Under the pieces are notes generated by a model. It saw only the letters and a list, made by a program, of their open reading frames with translations. It was not told the origin of the DNA and made no database searches. This document shows positions 8,626 to 19,200 of a stretch of DNA of 52,581 bases, in pieces (the stretch's first letter is position 1; each line of letters starts with the position of its first letter). This DNA comes from Pseudocolwellia agarivorans (lineage in GTDB: Bacteria; Pseudomonadota; Gammaproteobacteria; Enterobacterales; Alteromonadaceae): positions 1-52,581 of the forward strand of contig NZ_MUZU01000019.1 of NCBI RefSeq assembly GCF_002000085.1. The letters run 5' to 3'. Both the position numbers and the translations under genes were made by a program.

Positions 8626-9108
8626 ATGCTAGAAAACAGCGATTTAAAAAATATTAACTCAGTACTTTTTGTGTGTATGGGCAATATTTGTCGCTCACCT
8701 AGTGCCGAAGCTGTTTTCAGACATAAAGCTAATCAAGCGGGTTTATCTATTATAATTGATTCAGCTGGAACTATAGGTTCTCATGCTAGAGAAAAGCCAG
8801 ATCATCGTGCTCAAAAAGCAGGTATGGCTCGAGGTTATTCTTTCGATAAAATTAAAGCTCGTAAAGTTGTAGAAAAAGACTTTGACGCTTTTGATCTTAT
8901 ACTTGCTATGGATAGTGACAACGTTAAAAATCTTAAAAAAATAGCACCGGAACACCTACATTATAAAATTCAACTTTTTCTAGACTACGCTAGTAATCAT
9001 GAAGAATCTGAAGTACCAGATCCTTACTATGGTGGTGCAAAGGGATTTCAATTCGTTTTAGATCTAGTGGAAGATGCTAGTGATGGTTTGTTAGCTAAAC
9101 TAAAGTAA
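8626..9108 (+). CDS. Low-molecular-weight protein tyrosine phosphatase
   Basis: A 160-residue LMW phosphatase. The phosphate-binding loop C-x5-R is intact (CMGNICRS, nucleophile Cys17, Arg23), and the general-acid Asp lies in PDPYYGG near residue 132. The domain fills the whole protein. Proteins of this class dephosphorylate tyrosine kinases of capsule or exopolysaccharide systems, but no such kinase or polysaccharide locus is nearby, so the target is unknown. The ATG is preceded by a weak AGGTGA. It is a single-gene unit with its own terminator. Confidence 0.92.
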   Translation: MLENSDLKNINSVLFVCMGNICRSPSAEAVFRHKANQAGLSIIIDSAGTIGSHAREKPDHRAQKAGMARGYSFDKIKARKVVEKDFDAFDLILAMDSDNVKNLKKIAPEHLHYKIQLFLDYASNHEESEVPDPYYGGAKGFQFVLDLVEDASDGLLAKLK

Positions 9109-9132
9109 GCCTTTATACTCGCTAATACCCAT

Positions 9133-9168
9133 AAAGGTGCATAATTTAATTATTAGCACCTTTTTTTA
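9133..9168 (+). terminator. Rho-independent terminator
   Basis: AAAGGTGC and GCACCTTT flank an AT-rich loop and run into seven or more T residues, 25 bp after the phosphatase stop. Confidence 0.8.
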
Positions 9169-9369
9169 ATAGCGTTACCCTGAAATATTTCTATTTTCGT
9201 CACATACCACCATTCTTTTATTTATATTCTTAATTTCTTTCAGATTTAGTTTTATACTTTTCATAACGATTTACAATATAAGACTTATTGACTTTTATGT
9301 GTATACAATTTGTTATTAATTAACTTAATATAAACGTACTCATTAGTACATAGGTCATAGAGAAAGCAT

Positions 9370-10209
9370 ATGAATAACCCGTTGGTTTCTACACATTGGT
9401 TAAAAACAAATATTGATAAAAAAGATTTATTTATATTAGATGTCAGTGTAACGACTGTAATAGGCAAAGAACCTATTATTTATGATGAATTAATCACTAT
9501 TCCTAACAGCTACAAAGTAAGTATTGAAGCATTATCGAATTTACGATCACAAGCTATACATGCTTTTCCTTTAAAAGAAGATATTCAACAACTTGCCGCT
9601 AAAATAGGTTTTACAAAGCAAAGTACTTTAGTGCTTTACGATAATCAGGGAATATATTCTTCCCCAAGGGCTTGGTGGGTTTTTAAGTCGTTTGGTTTTG
9701 ATCATGTTTTCATTTTAAATGGCGGTTTACCTAAGTGGATACAAGATGGATACTTAACTGAAGATCGTCATATCGAAGCTTTAAAAACTACAGGTGAAAT
9801 AATTGAACCTGTTTATAAACCTCAGTTACTGGTTAATAGTAATGATGTACTAAGTAACATAACTTCAGAAACAGCTTTAGTTGTTGATGTTCGTTCAAAA
9901 GGGCGGTTTATGGGTACAGAACCAGAGCCTCGTTCTGGTGTTAGGTCAGGACATATTCCTAAATCAGTTAATTTACCTTATGGAATGGTACTGAATTCAA
10001 TTGAATATAAAACCACTGAAGAATTAAAAGCGTTATTTGATGGTATTTGTGATAATAAAACGTCATTGATTTTTTCGTGTGGTACTGGCGTTACTGCAAG
10101 TATTGTTCTTGTTGCTGCTTATATTGTTGGTTTTGAAGATGTACGTTTATATGCAGGTTCTTGGGCTGAATGGGGCGCTGACCATTCACTTCCTATTTCA
10201 ATAGAGTAA
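9370..10209 (+). CDS. sseA: 3-mercaptopyruvate sulfurtransferase (tandem rhodanese)
   Basis: Transfers sulfur from 3-mercaptopyruvate to a thiol acceptor or cyanide. Two rhodanese domains are present, at about residues 5-130 and 155-278. The active-site cysteine (Cys237) is in SCGTGVTA, and the C-G-[ST]-G-V-T loop is typical of mercaptopyruvate sulfurtransferases; thiosulfate-specific rhodaneses usually have C-R-K-G-V-T. The linker region has the MGTEPEPR...GHIPKSVN segment seen in SseA. The 279-residue length fits E. coli SseA. A small membrane-protein gene follows after 77 bp. Confidence 0.88.
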   Translation: MNNPLVSTHWLKTNIDKKDLFILDVSVTTVIGKEPIIYDELITIPNSYKVSIEALSNLRSQAIHAFPLKEDIQQLAAKIGFTKQSTLVLYDNQGIYSSPRAWWVFKSFGFDHVFILNGGLPKWIQDGYLTEDRHIEALKTTGEIIEPVYKPQLLVNSNDVLSNITSETALVVDVRSKGRFMGTEPEPRSGVRSGHIPKSVNLPYGMVLNSIEYKTTEELKALFDGICDNKTSLIFSCGTGVTASIVLVAAYIVGFEDVRLYAGSWAEWGADHSLPISIE

Positions 10210-10286
10210 TGCTAATCCATTAATGAAATGGATGTCATTTAAATAAATTTACAACGTTGTTTGCTTATTAGAACAAGGACATTGTT

Positions 10287-10634
10287 TTGAATATTGCTTT
10301 AAAAGCCGTTTTACTTTCGGCGCTTGTATATCCAGGTGTTGGCCACTACATTTTAAATAAGCGTATAGCGTGTGCTGTGCTTGCATGCGCTTTTACTTTA
10401 CCTTTACTCTTCTTATTTAGCGATATTTTTCAGGTGGCTCACAGTTTAGCTGACCAAATTTCAGCCGGACAAATACCTCTCGATATTATTGAAATTAGGC
10501 ATCAGATAGACACTGAACTTGCAAGTATGACTGAAGGCAGTTTTAGCTATTATCTTTACGGATTAGGTATTATTTGGTTGATAGGAATTATAGACTCTTA
10601 TCGATTGGGTAAAGCTGAGAGCCATTTAAAATAA
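10287..10634 (+). CDS. Small inner-membrane protein, unknown function
   Basis: A 115-residue protein with two to three hydrophobic segments: about residues 5-20 with YPGVGHYILNKR, 24-44, and 92-107 near the C-terminus. The middle is polar. YPGVGHYILNKR resembles the G-x-G-x-x-Y/F-x-G-K/R start of small TM2-like or DUF5683-like proteins, but I do not recognise a defined family. The start is a TTG with a good AAGGA site seven bases upstream; no ATG is available nearby in frame. It may be co-transcribed with sseA. Confidence 0.65.
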   Translation: MNIALKAVLLSALVYPGVGHYILNKRIACAVLACAFTLPLLFLFSDIFQVAHSLADQISAGQIPLDIIEIRHQIDTELASMTEGSFSYYLYGLGIIWLIGIIDSYRLGKAESHLK

Positions 10635-10641
10635 AGGGTAT

Positions 10642-10687
10642 TTTATTATTCAGTTTTAAGGGGTATATTTTAAAACTGAATAATAAA
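10642..10687. terminator. Bidirectional terminator between convergent genes
   Basis: A 17-bp inverted repeat (TTATTATTCAGTTTTAA and complement) around a short loop, with T-rich flanks on both strands, separates the small membrane-protein gene from aroH, which converge here. Confidence 0.75.
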
Positions 10688-10697
10688 TAATTTAGTG

Positions 10698-11753
10698 TTA
10701 TTTAGCGCGTGCAACTTTTACTGCGTTGGCAAGCACATTAATAATTTCTTCACTTTCGGTTAAGTTTACACAAGCATCGGTAATACTTTGTCCGTAAGTT
10801 AACGAATCAATAGATTCAACTTTTTGATTACCTTCAACTAAAAAGCTTTCTACCATTAAACCAAATATAGATGTTTCACCGTTTTTAATTTGATCAGCAA
10901 TTGAGTTTGCAACATCTATCTGTTTTTTATGGTCTTTGTAGCTATTTCCGTGACTGCAATCCACCATTATTTTGGTATGAATACTCGATTTTTCTAATGA
11001 TTCACGTGTTTGCTTTATATCATTTTCATGGTAGTTCGGTGTTTTTCCACCACGTAAAATTACATGAGCGTGCGGGTTACCATGTGTTTGATAGATACAC
11101 ATTTGACCACTTTTATCGGGTGAATATAAAACATGAGGTACACTTGAAGCTTTAATGGCATCTAAAGCAATTTGAATATTACCGTCAGTTCCATTTTTAA
11201 AACCTACTGGACATGAAAGAGCAGAAGCTAATTCACGATGAACTTGGCTTTCTGTAGTTCGTGCGCCAATAGCTCCCCAACTAATTAAATCAGAAATATA
11301 TTGCCCAGTTACCATATCCAAAAATTCAGTACCGGCAGATAAACCTAATCTATTAATATCCATTAACAAATTACGCGCAAGGTTTAACCCTTTTGCTACA
11401 TTAAATGACTTATCTAAATTAGGATCACTTATTAAACCTTTCCATCCGACGGTTGTTCTAGGTTTTTCAAAATAAACACGCATTACAATTAATAGCTCAT
11501 CTTTATGTTTATCACTTAATACCTTAAGTTTTTTAGCGTAATCAATAGCTGCTTCAGTGTCATGAATAGAACAAGGACCAATAACAAGGAGTAACCTGTC
11601 ATCTTCACCTGTAATGATGTTTTCAATGTTTTTTCTACTTTCGATAATAAAATCAGCGGTTTCTTGATCAAGGGGAATTTGATTAGCTAATTCTTCAGGA
11701 GAAACTAAGTTATCAATAAGCGTTGTACGTAATTCATCAGTTTTAATTGTCAT
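10698..11753 (-). CDS. aroH: 3-deoxy-7-phosphoheptulonate synthase, AroH-like
   Basis: Joins phosphoenolpyruvate and erythrose 4-phosphate in the first step of aromatic amino-acid synthesis (class I-alpha DAHP synthase). Motifs seen: IGPCSIHD, RVYFEKPRTTVGWKG, GARTTESQVHRELASALSCPVGFKNGTDGN shortened here to key parts, and the metal-binding DCSHGN. The N-terminus TDELRT...LVSPEELA and the stretch SPDKSGQM match the tryptophan-sensitive AroH type better than AroF or AroG. The ATG at 11753 gives 351 residues and the AroH-like start; the longer frame from 11780 uses a TTG. Inhibitor specificity is inferred from similarity only. Confidence 0.9.
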   Translation of the reverse strand: MTIKTDELRTTLIDNLVSPEELANQIPLDQETADFIIESRKNIENIITGEDDRLLLVIGPCSIHDTEAAIDYAKKLKVLSDKHKDELLIVMRVYFEKPRTTVGWKGLISDPNLDKSFNVAKGLNLARNLLMDINRLGLSAGTEFLDMVTGQYISDLISWGAIGARTTESQVHRELASALSCPVGFKNGTDGNIQIALDAIKASSVPHVLYSPDKSGQMCIYQTHGNPHAHVILRGGKTPNYHENDIKQTRESLEKSSIHTKIMVDCSHGNSYKDHKKQIDVANSIADQIKNGETSIFGLMVESFLVEGNQKVESIDSLTYGQSITDACVNLTESEEIINVLANAVKVARAK

Positions 11754-12087
11754 GGGCTTTTCTAAAAGAGTTGTACTCAAAGTTGAACAGTAAAATTATG
11801 AATAAATTGTACAGGTAAAGTCGGGCTTAGTTAATGGTTAATCTTATTATTATATTCTCATTTTTTTTCAAAACTTATCAGGAGTACATTTTTATATACA
11901 TATGTTGTAAAAAGGGAGCAACATGTTTAATCATTTGATTGTTATATGTCCAATATTTTTACAGTTATAAGTCAATTTTATCTATGTTGAATTATAATTC
12001 ATTGTATTTAAATGTAATTAATAGATTGGCATTTATTATGCTGGCTTTAGTTATAGTTATATAAAATAAAATGAGAGGGATACCAAT
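11754..12087. other. Divergent intergenic region aroH / PEP-CTERM gene
   Basis: About 330 bp of very AT-rich DNA separating two divergent genes, so it must hold both promoters. A 15-codon frame at 11923-11970 (MFNHLIVICPIFLQL) follows an AAGGGAG ribosome-binding-like sequence, but nothing else supports it. No terminator or known operator was recognised. Confidence 0.4.
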
Positions 12088-12822
12088 ATGTATATTGCAT
12101 TTATAAAATTAATTAAATATATACTATGTTCAACTTGTATATTTGCTGCTACGGCTAGTGCCGCAATTATACAGTGGGCCGACTGGCAATCAGGCACAGC
12201 AAACGAAGTAATTGGTGAGTTTGTAACCACGACTTCAACGGTTAATATCACTTATACTAATCCACAAGGTTATGCGTTTCTTCAAACAGGTACAGGATTT
12301 GATTATTTTCATGGGTTTGAAGATGTAACTCGATCTCCTTATACGAGTGCATTTGTAGAAAATATACCTACGGCAGCTGAAATGATTGCACTGCGTTACG
12401 CAGGTTCTCAAACACTTACCTTTTCTGAAACTGTTGCAAATCCTGTATTCTCATACGTGAGTTTAAATGGTAATGGTTACGCTTTTGATCAAGACTTCGA
12501 AATTTTAAGCTTTGGTGATGGTGTGGATAACCTTCGAGGACATTGGGGAGCTGGCACTTCATATAAAGATGTAGTTGATATTGGTGGAGGGGTTATGGAA
12601 TACCGTTTATTAGGTACTGGTGAACCTCATGGTACAATCCGATTTACAGGTGCATTTGATAGTGTAACTTGGCAAAGCTCAAGTAATGAAAACTGGAACG
12701 GTTTCACTGTTGGTATTCAGGGGACAGCGAAAGAAGTGTTTGATGTTCCAGAGCCATCTACTCTTGCTATTTTTTCTTTGGCGGTAATGGGGTTAGTGAC
12801 TCGTAGAGTTAAAAATAAATAA
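12088..12822 (+). CDS. PEP-CTERM sorted exported protein
   Basis: A 244-residue secreted protein with an N-terminal signal peptide (cleavage likely after TASAA near residue 28) and a C-terminal PEP-CTERM sorting signal: VPEPSTLAIF, a hydrophobic segment and the basic end TRRVKNK. Such tails are cut by an exosortase, which is not in this window, and the proteins are thought to serve the extracellular matrix or surface. The middle region is mostly beta-strand with few charged runs and no motif that I recognise. GAGAGGG upstream of the ATG is a good ribosome binding site. The gene is monocistronic with a strong terminator. Confidence 0.85.
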   Translation: MYIAFIKLIKYILCSTCIFAATASAAIIQWADWQSGTANEVIGEFVTTTSTVNITYTNPQGYAFLQTGTGFDYFHGFEDVTRSPYTSAFVENIPTAAEMIALRYAGSQTLTFSETVANPVFSYVSLNGNGYAFDQDFEILSFGDGVDNLRGHWGAGTSYKDVVDIGGGVMEYRLLGTGEPHGTIRFTGAFDSVTWQSSSNENWNGFTVGIQGTAKEVFDVPEPSTLAIFSLAVMGLVTRRVKNK

Positions 12823-12843
12823 TAATTTACTATACCATTATCC

Positions 12844-12876
12844 AAAAGCACCTAAACTTTAGGTGCTTTTTTTTAT
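12844..12876 (+). terminator. Rho-independent terminator
   Basis: AAAAGCACCTAAA pairs with TTTAGGTGCTTTT and is followed by a T-run, 22 bp after the PEP-CTERM gene. Confidence 0.85.
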
Positions 12877-13023
12877 TGAGCAGTTAGTGAACTTTAAAGT
12901 AAGTTAATTCTTATCTATTAAAATATAAAAAAGTGTCAATGAATTAGGTTTTCAATAATCAATTCTTAATTACGTCATGATATACTAACGGCATGTTAAA
13001 CCTTGCTGAAATATAATAATTAC

Positions 13024-16000
13024 ATGTTACCTAGGATTGATCACCTCGAAGTCGTAGCTCCGCTATATCAAGAATTTGCCCGTTTATTACAAACTAAGCC
13101 CTACCAAGGCGATATTAGTTGTCAATATAGTGCTCGTTTATCTGTTGCAACAGATAACAGTGTATATCAACAACTGCCACAGTTGGTGTTAAATCCACGT
13201 AATAAATTCGATGTTCAAATAATTACTCAACTTGCGAACGAAGAAAAATTTAATAACATTAAATTTAGCGCAAGAGGGGGTGGTACAGGTACTAACGGCC
13301 AAAGTTTAACACCGGGTATAGTGGTTGACTTGTCTAAATACATGAATCGTATTTTAGAAATCAACGTAAAAGAAAACTGGGTTAGAGTTGAAGCGGGTGT
13401 TGTTAAAGACCAACTCAATGATTATTTACGACCTTTTGGTTTCTTTTTTGCTCCAGATTTATCAACCAGTAACCGTGCAACCATTGGTGGCATGATCAAC
13501 ACCGATGCTTCAGGCCAAGGCTCCTTGTATTACGGTAAAACATCTGATCATGTTCTAGAATTAGAGTCTATTTTAGCTAATGGTGACTTTTTACATACAG
13601 CTCCCATGAGTATGGAAAAAGCCGTTGAACTTTCACAAGAAGATTCAAGTTTAGGTAAAATTCTTCAACAAGTACTTGCTACATGTAAAGATAATCGAGA
13701 ACAAATCCTTGAAAAATTCCCTCGTTTAAACCGTTTTTTAACGGGCTACGATTTAGAGCACGTGTTTAATGATGATCTAACACAAGTTGATTTAAGTCGT
13801 ATTATTACTGGTTCTGAGGGATCTTTAGCTTTTGTATGTGAAGCTAAATTAGATTTAAACCAAATTTTAAAAGCTAAAACCGTTATTAATATTAAATACG
13901 ACAGCTTTGATTCAGCATTAAGACATTCTCCCGCTTTAGTTGAAGCTAAAGCAACGTCTGTTGAAACAATTGACAGTAAAGTTCTTAATCTCGCTAAACA
14001 AGATATTGTATGGCATTCAGTGAGTGATTTAATTACTGATGTTGAAGGTAAAGTGATGGATGGTATTAACGTTGTTGAATACAACGGCACCAGTGTTGAA
14101 GATTTAGCGGATCAAGTTGCTGAATTAACCGCTCGCTTAGACAAAGATATTGAAAGTAGCATTGGCGGTATTATTGGTTATCAAGTAACAAGCGATCTCG
14201 CGAGCATTAACAAGCTTTACGCTATGCGTAAAAAAGCGGTGGGTTTACTCGGTAATACTAAAGGTAGTCAAAAGCCATTAGCGTTTGCCGAAGACACAGC
14301 GGTACCTCCAGAAAACTTAGCGGATTATATTGTTGAATTTAGAGCATTATTAGACAGCTACAATTTACAATACGGTATGTTTGGTCATGTAGATGCTGGG
14401 GTTTTACATGTGCGCCCAGCACTTGATATGTGTGATCCAGAACAAGAAGTTTTATTACGAGAAATATCAGATAAAGTTGTTGCTTTAACCGCTAAATATG
14501 GCGGTTTAATGTGGGGCGAACATGGTCGTGGTTATCGTAGTGAATACGGTCCAGAATTTTTTGGCGAAGCATTATTTTTAGAACTGCGTAAAGTTAAGAG
14601 TGCTTTTGATCCATTTAATAAAATGAATCCAGGTAAAATTTGTACACCGATAGAGTCTACTGAAAAGTTAGTTTCGGTTGATGCAATTAAACGTGGGTTT
14701 TATGATCGTCAAATACCTATTGAAGTAAAAGACTCGTTTAAATCAGCGCTAGACTGTAATGGTAACGGGTTATGTTTTAACTACGATGCCAATAGCCCTA
14801 TGTGTCCTTCAAGTAAAGTAACGCGTGACCGAAGGCAGTCGCCAAAGGGCAGGGCTGGCTTGATGCGTGAGTGGTTACGCTTATTAGAGCAAAAAGGTGT
14901 AGATGTTCTTAAACTCGAACAAAATGTTAATGGTTGGTCTGTTAAACAACTACTTGAACAAACATTATTTAAGATGAAAAGTCGTTTCTCTAGTGAATAT
15001 AAAAATGACTTTTCTCATGAAGTGATGGAAGCTATGTCTGGCTGTTTAGCTTGTAAAGCGTGTGCAAGCCAATGTCCAATTAAAGTTGACGTTCCTGACT
15101 TTAAAGCGCGTTTTGTGAATTTGTATCACACGCGTTATTTCCGTCCTTTGAAAGACCACTTAGTCGCAAATGTAGAAGTTATTACGCCGTTGTTAGCTAA
15201 AGCACCCAAGTTAGTTAATAGTGTATTAAGTACTAAAATTTATGATGCGTTTTCAAGCGCGACAATCGGTTATGTAAATACACCTTTATTATCTGTGCCT
15301 ACACTTGAAGAAAGTGTAAATAATCATGTAAGCAAAGGTTTGTTTGAAGCGTTTGATTTAGAAAAGTTAGAAGCATTAACACAAGAAGAAAAACAGCAAT
15401 ATATATTAATAGTACAAGACCCTTTTACATCGTTTTATGATGCTAAAACGGTTGAGTCTATGATGTTGTTAGCGCATAAATGCGGATTTAAACCTGTGTT
15501 ATTACCGTTTAAACCTAATGGTAAAGCACAGCACGTAAAAGGCTTTTTAGCGCGCTTTGCTAAAACGGCTAAAAATACAGCTGAGTTCTTAAATAAATTA
15601 CACAACTTAGATTTACCTATGATCGGTTTAGATGGTTCTTTAGTGCTTTGCTACAGAGACGAATATAAACAAGTGTTAGGCGAAAACCGCGGTGACTTTA
15701 ACGTGATGTTAGCTCATGAGTGGTTATTACCTAAGCTAGATATCATTCAAGAAAAGCTGCAATTAACTTCTCAAATAGAATATAAATTATTCTCACACTG
15801 TACAGAGAAAACTGCATTGCCTAATAGTGAAACTCAGTGGGTTACTATATTTAATGCGTTAGGCTTGTCTTTACAAAAAGAGAGTGTAGGTTGTTGTGGT
15901 ATGGCAGGTACATATGGCCATGAAAAAGTGAATGTAGAAAAGTCTAAAACATTATTTGAATCAAGCTGGGAGCCTAAATTAGAGCGTTTAAACGCGCAAC

Positions 16001-16098
16001 AAATTGTGGCGACTGGCTTTTCATGTAGAAGTCAAACAAAACGCTTTGCTGATTTAAAAGCACGACATCCAGCGCAAGTATTAGCCGAGTTGTTATAA
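13024..16098 (+). CDS. ydiJ: FAD-binding and Fe-S oxidoreductase, YdiJ family (D-2-hydroxyglutarate dehydrogenase type)
   Basis: A 1024-residue fusion enzyme. The N-terminal FAD-binding (PCMH) domain includes RGGGTGTNGQSL and GGMINTDASGQGS. A FAD-oxidase C-terminal domain follows, with FGHVDAGVLHVRP and WGEHGRGYRSEYGPEF. Then comes a ferredoxin-like segment with CLACKACASQCPI (about residues 677-689), and a C-terminal CCG-type domain with CCGMAGTYGHE. E. coli YdiJ has this architecture and size and acts on D-2-hydroxyglutarate. The ATG at 13024 aligns with the YdiJ start; a TTG at 13003 would add seven residues. The electron acceptor is probably a membrane quinone or flavoprotein, which is inferred. 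Confidence 0.9.
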   Translation: MLPRIDHLEVVAPLYQEFARLLQTKPYQGDISCQYSARLSVATDNSVYQQLPQLVLNPRNKFDVQIITQLANEEKFNNIKFSARGGGTGTNGQSLTPGIVVDLSKYMNRILEINVKENWVRVEAGVVKDQLNDYLRPFGFFFAPDLSTSNRATIGGMINTDASGQGSLYYGKTSDHVLELESILANGDFLHTAPMSMEKAVELSQEDSSLGKILQQVLATCKDNREQILEKFPRLNRFLTGYDLEHVFNDDLTQVDLSRIITGSEGSLAFVCEAKLDLNQILKAKTVINIKYDSFDSALRHSPALVEAKATSVETIDSKVLNLAKQDIVWHSVSDLITDVEGKVMDGINVVEYNGTSVEDLADQVAELTARLDKDIESSIGGIIGYQVTSDLASINKLYAMRKKAVGLLGNTKGSQKPLAFAEDTAVPPENLADYIVEFRALLDSYNLQYGMFGHVDAGVLHVRPALDMCDPEQEVLLREISDKVVALTAKYGGLMWGEHGRGYRSEYGPEFFGEALFLELRKVKSAFDPFNKMNPGKICTPIESTEKLVSVDAIKRGFYDRQIPIEVKDSFKSALDCNGNGLCFNYDANSPMCPSSKVTRDRRQSPKGRAGLMREWLRLLEQKGVDVLKLEQNVNGWSVKQLLEQTLFKMKSRFSSEYKNDFSHEVMEAMSGCLACKACASQCPIKVDVPDFKARFVNLYHTRYFRPLKDHLVANVEVITPLLAKAPKLVNSVLSTKIYDAFSSATIGYVNTPLLSVPTLEESVNNHVSKGLFEAFDLEKLEALTQEEKQQYILIVQDPFTSFYDAKTVESMMLLAHKCGFKPVLLPFKPNGKAQHVKGFLARFAKTAKNTAEFLNKLHNLDLPMIGLDGSLVLCYRDEYKQVLGENRGDFNVMLAHEWLLPKLDIIQEKLQLTSQIEYKLFSHCTEKTALPNSETQWVTIFNALGLSLQKESVGCCGMAGTYGHEKVNVEKSKTLFESSWEPKLERLNAQQIVATGFSCRSQTKRFADLKARHPAQVLAELL

Positions 16099-16147
16099 GT
16101 TGATTGATGTTTAGCTTTTAATGAGCAAATTATAAGAGAATGAAACT

Positions 16148-16184
16148 AAAAAGGTCAGATAAATATTTATCTGACCTTTTTTAT
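16148..16184. terminator. Bidirectional terminator
   Basis: AAAAAGGTCAGATAAA is followed by its perfect complement, with A-run and T-run on the two sides. It serves the convergent ydiJ and metalloprotease genes. Confidence 0.85.
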
Positions 16185-16210
16185 TTAAGATGGAATTTAT
16201 AATTAAAAAA

Positions 16211-19200
16211 TTATTTGTTTAGCTTCGTCTTTCTCCAGCCTAATAAACCAATAATACTAAACATAAACCAACCCATAGAGCCACCTGAATCGCTATTTGA
16301 GCTACTTTGATTTTGATTATTCGTAACGGTGGTTGTGGCACTAACGGTTATGTTATTACTTACCGTTTGTGTTTTTTCATCTGCATCTGTTATCGTTAAA
16401 CTCACCGTATAAGCACCAGCAGTAGCATAAGTGTGGCTAGGTGTTGCCGAGGTATCTGTTTGGGAATCACCGAAATCCCATAAATAACTATAGGGTTTAC
16501 TTCCTCCTGCTACATTACTGGTAAAGCTTGCGATTAAATTATTTGTTGAAGATGTAAACGAAGAAATTAAGGGGTTGTCTATCGTAATGCTTTTAGTGAA
16601 AACAAACGATTCACCGGTTTCATCTGTTACGGTTAACGACACAGTAAATGCACCAGCGTTCTTGTAGGTATAAGCACCAGAAACCAAGCTTGAAACACCT
16701 TCGTTATCACCAAAGTCCCACCGGTAGGTAAAGTTGCCTTGGCCGCCCGTTAGTGTGGCGCTATAATTTAATTGCGTATTATCTGCTGATAAATTGATAT
16801 TACCCTGTATGGGAGATCCAACAGTAATTGATTTTGATAATTCTTTCTCACCACTATCAGTTGTATAAGACACTTCAACATTATAAGAGCCAGCACTTTG
16901 ATAAGTATGATTAACAGAGCTGCCCGTTAACTGTGTACCATCACCCATTTTCCAAGTAAAAATACTCGTATCGGTTATTTCATCGTCTTCAATTGAAAGG
17001 CTAACACTTAACCCATTTTGCGTTTTTACTAAACTGCTTACTTCATTTTTTGTTAATAAAACAGTCGCTGTTGAACTATCAGAAGCTTGTGTAATAATTT
17101 CCATATTTAAACCTAAAGTCGGTAGTTTAATACCCGACTCTGGTTGAAGTGGTGAAGAGTAATCATCTCTATCATTAAAAATAGCGTTATTCGTTAATGA
17201 TGTATCAAAGGTCGAAGTCGTTTGATCATACAAACTAAAAGCAGCATCTCGTAATTGCTTTTCGGTTGTTCTTATAGCGTTATTACGTTTAATAAGTGTT
17301 TGGTCTGCATCAACTACACCAATAAAAACTTCCCCCGCATGTTGACTCACATTGTTGTTTTCAACCCCTTCGTTTCTATACCAAAGCAAAACACCAGGAT
17401 CGTGGTCTATCGTTTTTAATGCTGAATCAGTTACGCTGTGGTTACGTAGTTGAACATAGTAATAATGTTCAGCTCCGTCTACTGTTTCACTTATCCGGCT
17501 AAAACCATCTAATATAAGAGGGAACAATGTTTCAGCACCATTACTGAATATAGTACCGTTACTTGATGTTATTTTAATATCATCAGCCACAAAGCCATAA
17601 CCATATTCAGCAGTGTCAGTAACATACTCAATTTCAATATTGACATTTTGATTAGTAAAATTTGATAAATTAAAAGTTAAATCAACCCAACCTAATGGTA
17701 ATGATGCACCGGAGAGATTAGTTGATTCACCACTAATAAAGTTTTTGACTTGAGAGTAAAATTCATTTGTCGCTTTGGTATAATTACCAGCAACTACTTG
17801 GTTATTTACTTTAACAACAAGGTAGTCGTAATCTTGTTCTATATCCCATCGGGCTTTCATGCTTAATATCGGGTTACTACCAGAAATTGAGGCATTAAAG
17901 CTGAGGCTGTTGTTTAATTCATCACCTTTACCCGAATAATATTGATGCGTGCCTGAAAAAGGTTGTCCAAAATCTTCAGGAACATTAGGTAAGTTGATTT
18001 TTATCTGATTAACGCCACCGCTGTGGTTAGTCGCGCGATTTACTGTGAGGGTTTCGTTTAAAGACTCTGTTAACGTGACACTTTGTTGGTTGACCCAATT
18101 TCCTTCATAGCGTGTTTGAAAATATTCTCTAGCATAAGGACTAAAAGATACTGGTTGTGATCCTCTTGGGCTTCCTAACCAACTACCGCTTCCCATAACC
18201 GACCATGCCTGCACAGGAGCGCCAATATCATCATTACCTGTATCATATTCGTCAGGTACGCCTAAGTCATGGCCAAACTCATGAACCACTACTCCAGTAG
18301 ACGAATCTATTGGTGTTATAGTATAACCAAATATTTTCGTGGTCGAGCCTACAATATCCATAGGTTGGTTGTTATCGTCAAACACGAAAAATCGATGCGA
18401 CCAAATAGCGTCTGTTCCTAAATTCCCACCGCCAGACTCTTCACCAATACTTGAATGAAATATCATTATATGATCAACAATGCCGTCAGGTTCGTTAATA
18501 TTGCCATCGTTATCTCTATCAAAATAATCGGTTTTGTCATAATCACTTAAATCAATTTGGTTTTGAGCGACGGCTTTGGTTACTGCTTCAATAACAAGTT
18601 CGCCTACGTTGCTATCATTTTCATCATTATTATTAGCACCATAATACTTTGCATCGTTATCTGCCGTTATCCAACCATAAGTGTTACCCGTAAACGAAAG
18701 ACTTTCGCCTGATTCATGTTGATAATATTGGTAAGCTGATTCTATATTTTGATTCGAAGGGCCGTTATAGCCAGTAGCTGAAAATAATAAATCTTCATAA
18801 TGAGATTTAGGATATTCATTGTAAAACATGTCTGTATCGCCATCACTTAAACCATGGTTGTCATGCTTTAAGTCTTGAAAATCAATCATAATAGCGAGTA
18901 CTTTTACTGTGTTTTTGACATCGGCAGGGGCAAAGTTAGGGCGACTGATTTTTGATAATTGATTGTTTGATTTTGATGCTGAGTTGTTAGACATCGCTTT
19001 CAACGTTGCTTGGTGTTGGCCTAATACTTTTTTATTGAAGGTGTTAAATGCACTATTAGCTGATACTCTTTTAGAAAGGTAGACATTCACAGCGTCTTGT
19101 TTTTCTTTTTCTGTAGCATTTGAAAATAATATGCCTCTTTTTTCTAACCAGTAAGCAATCCTTTCTTTATTAACCACACCCAGATCTGTTGGAGTAACAA

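Noticed and set aside
11840-11860. TrpR-like core (TTAGTTAATGG) upstream of aroH
   Set aside because: Only the central TAGTTAA matches and the outer palindrome is missing; in AT-rich DNA this is likely chance.
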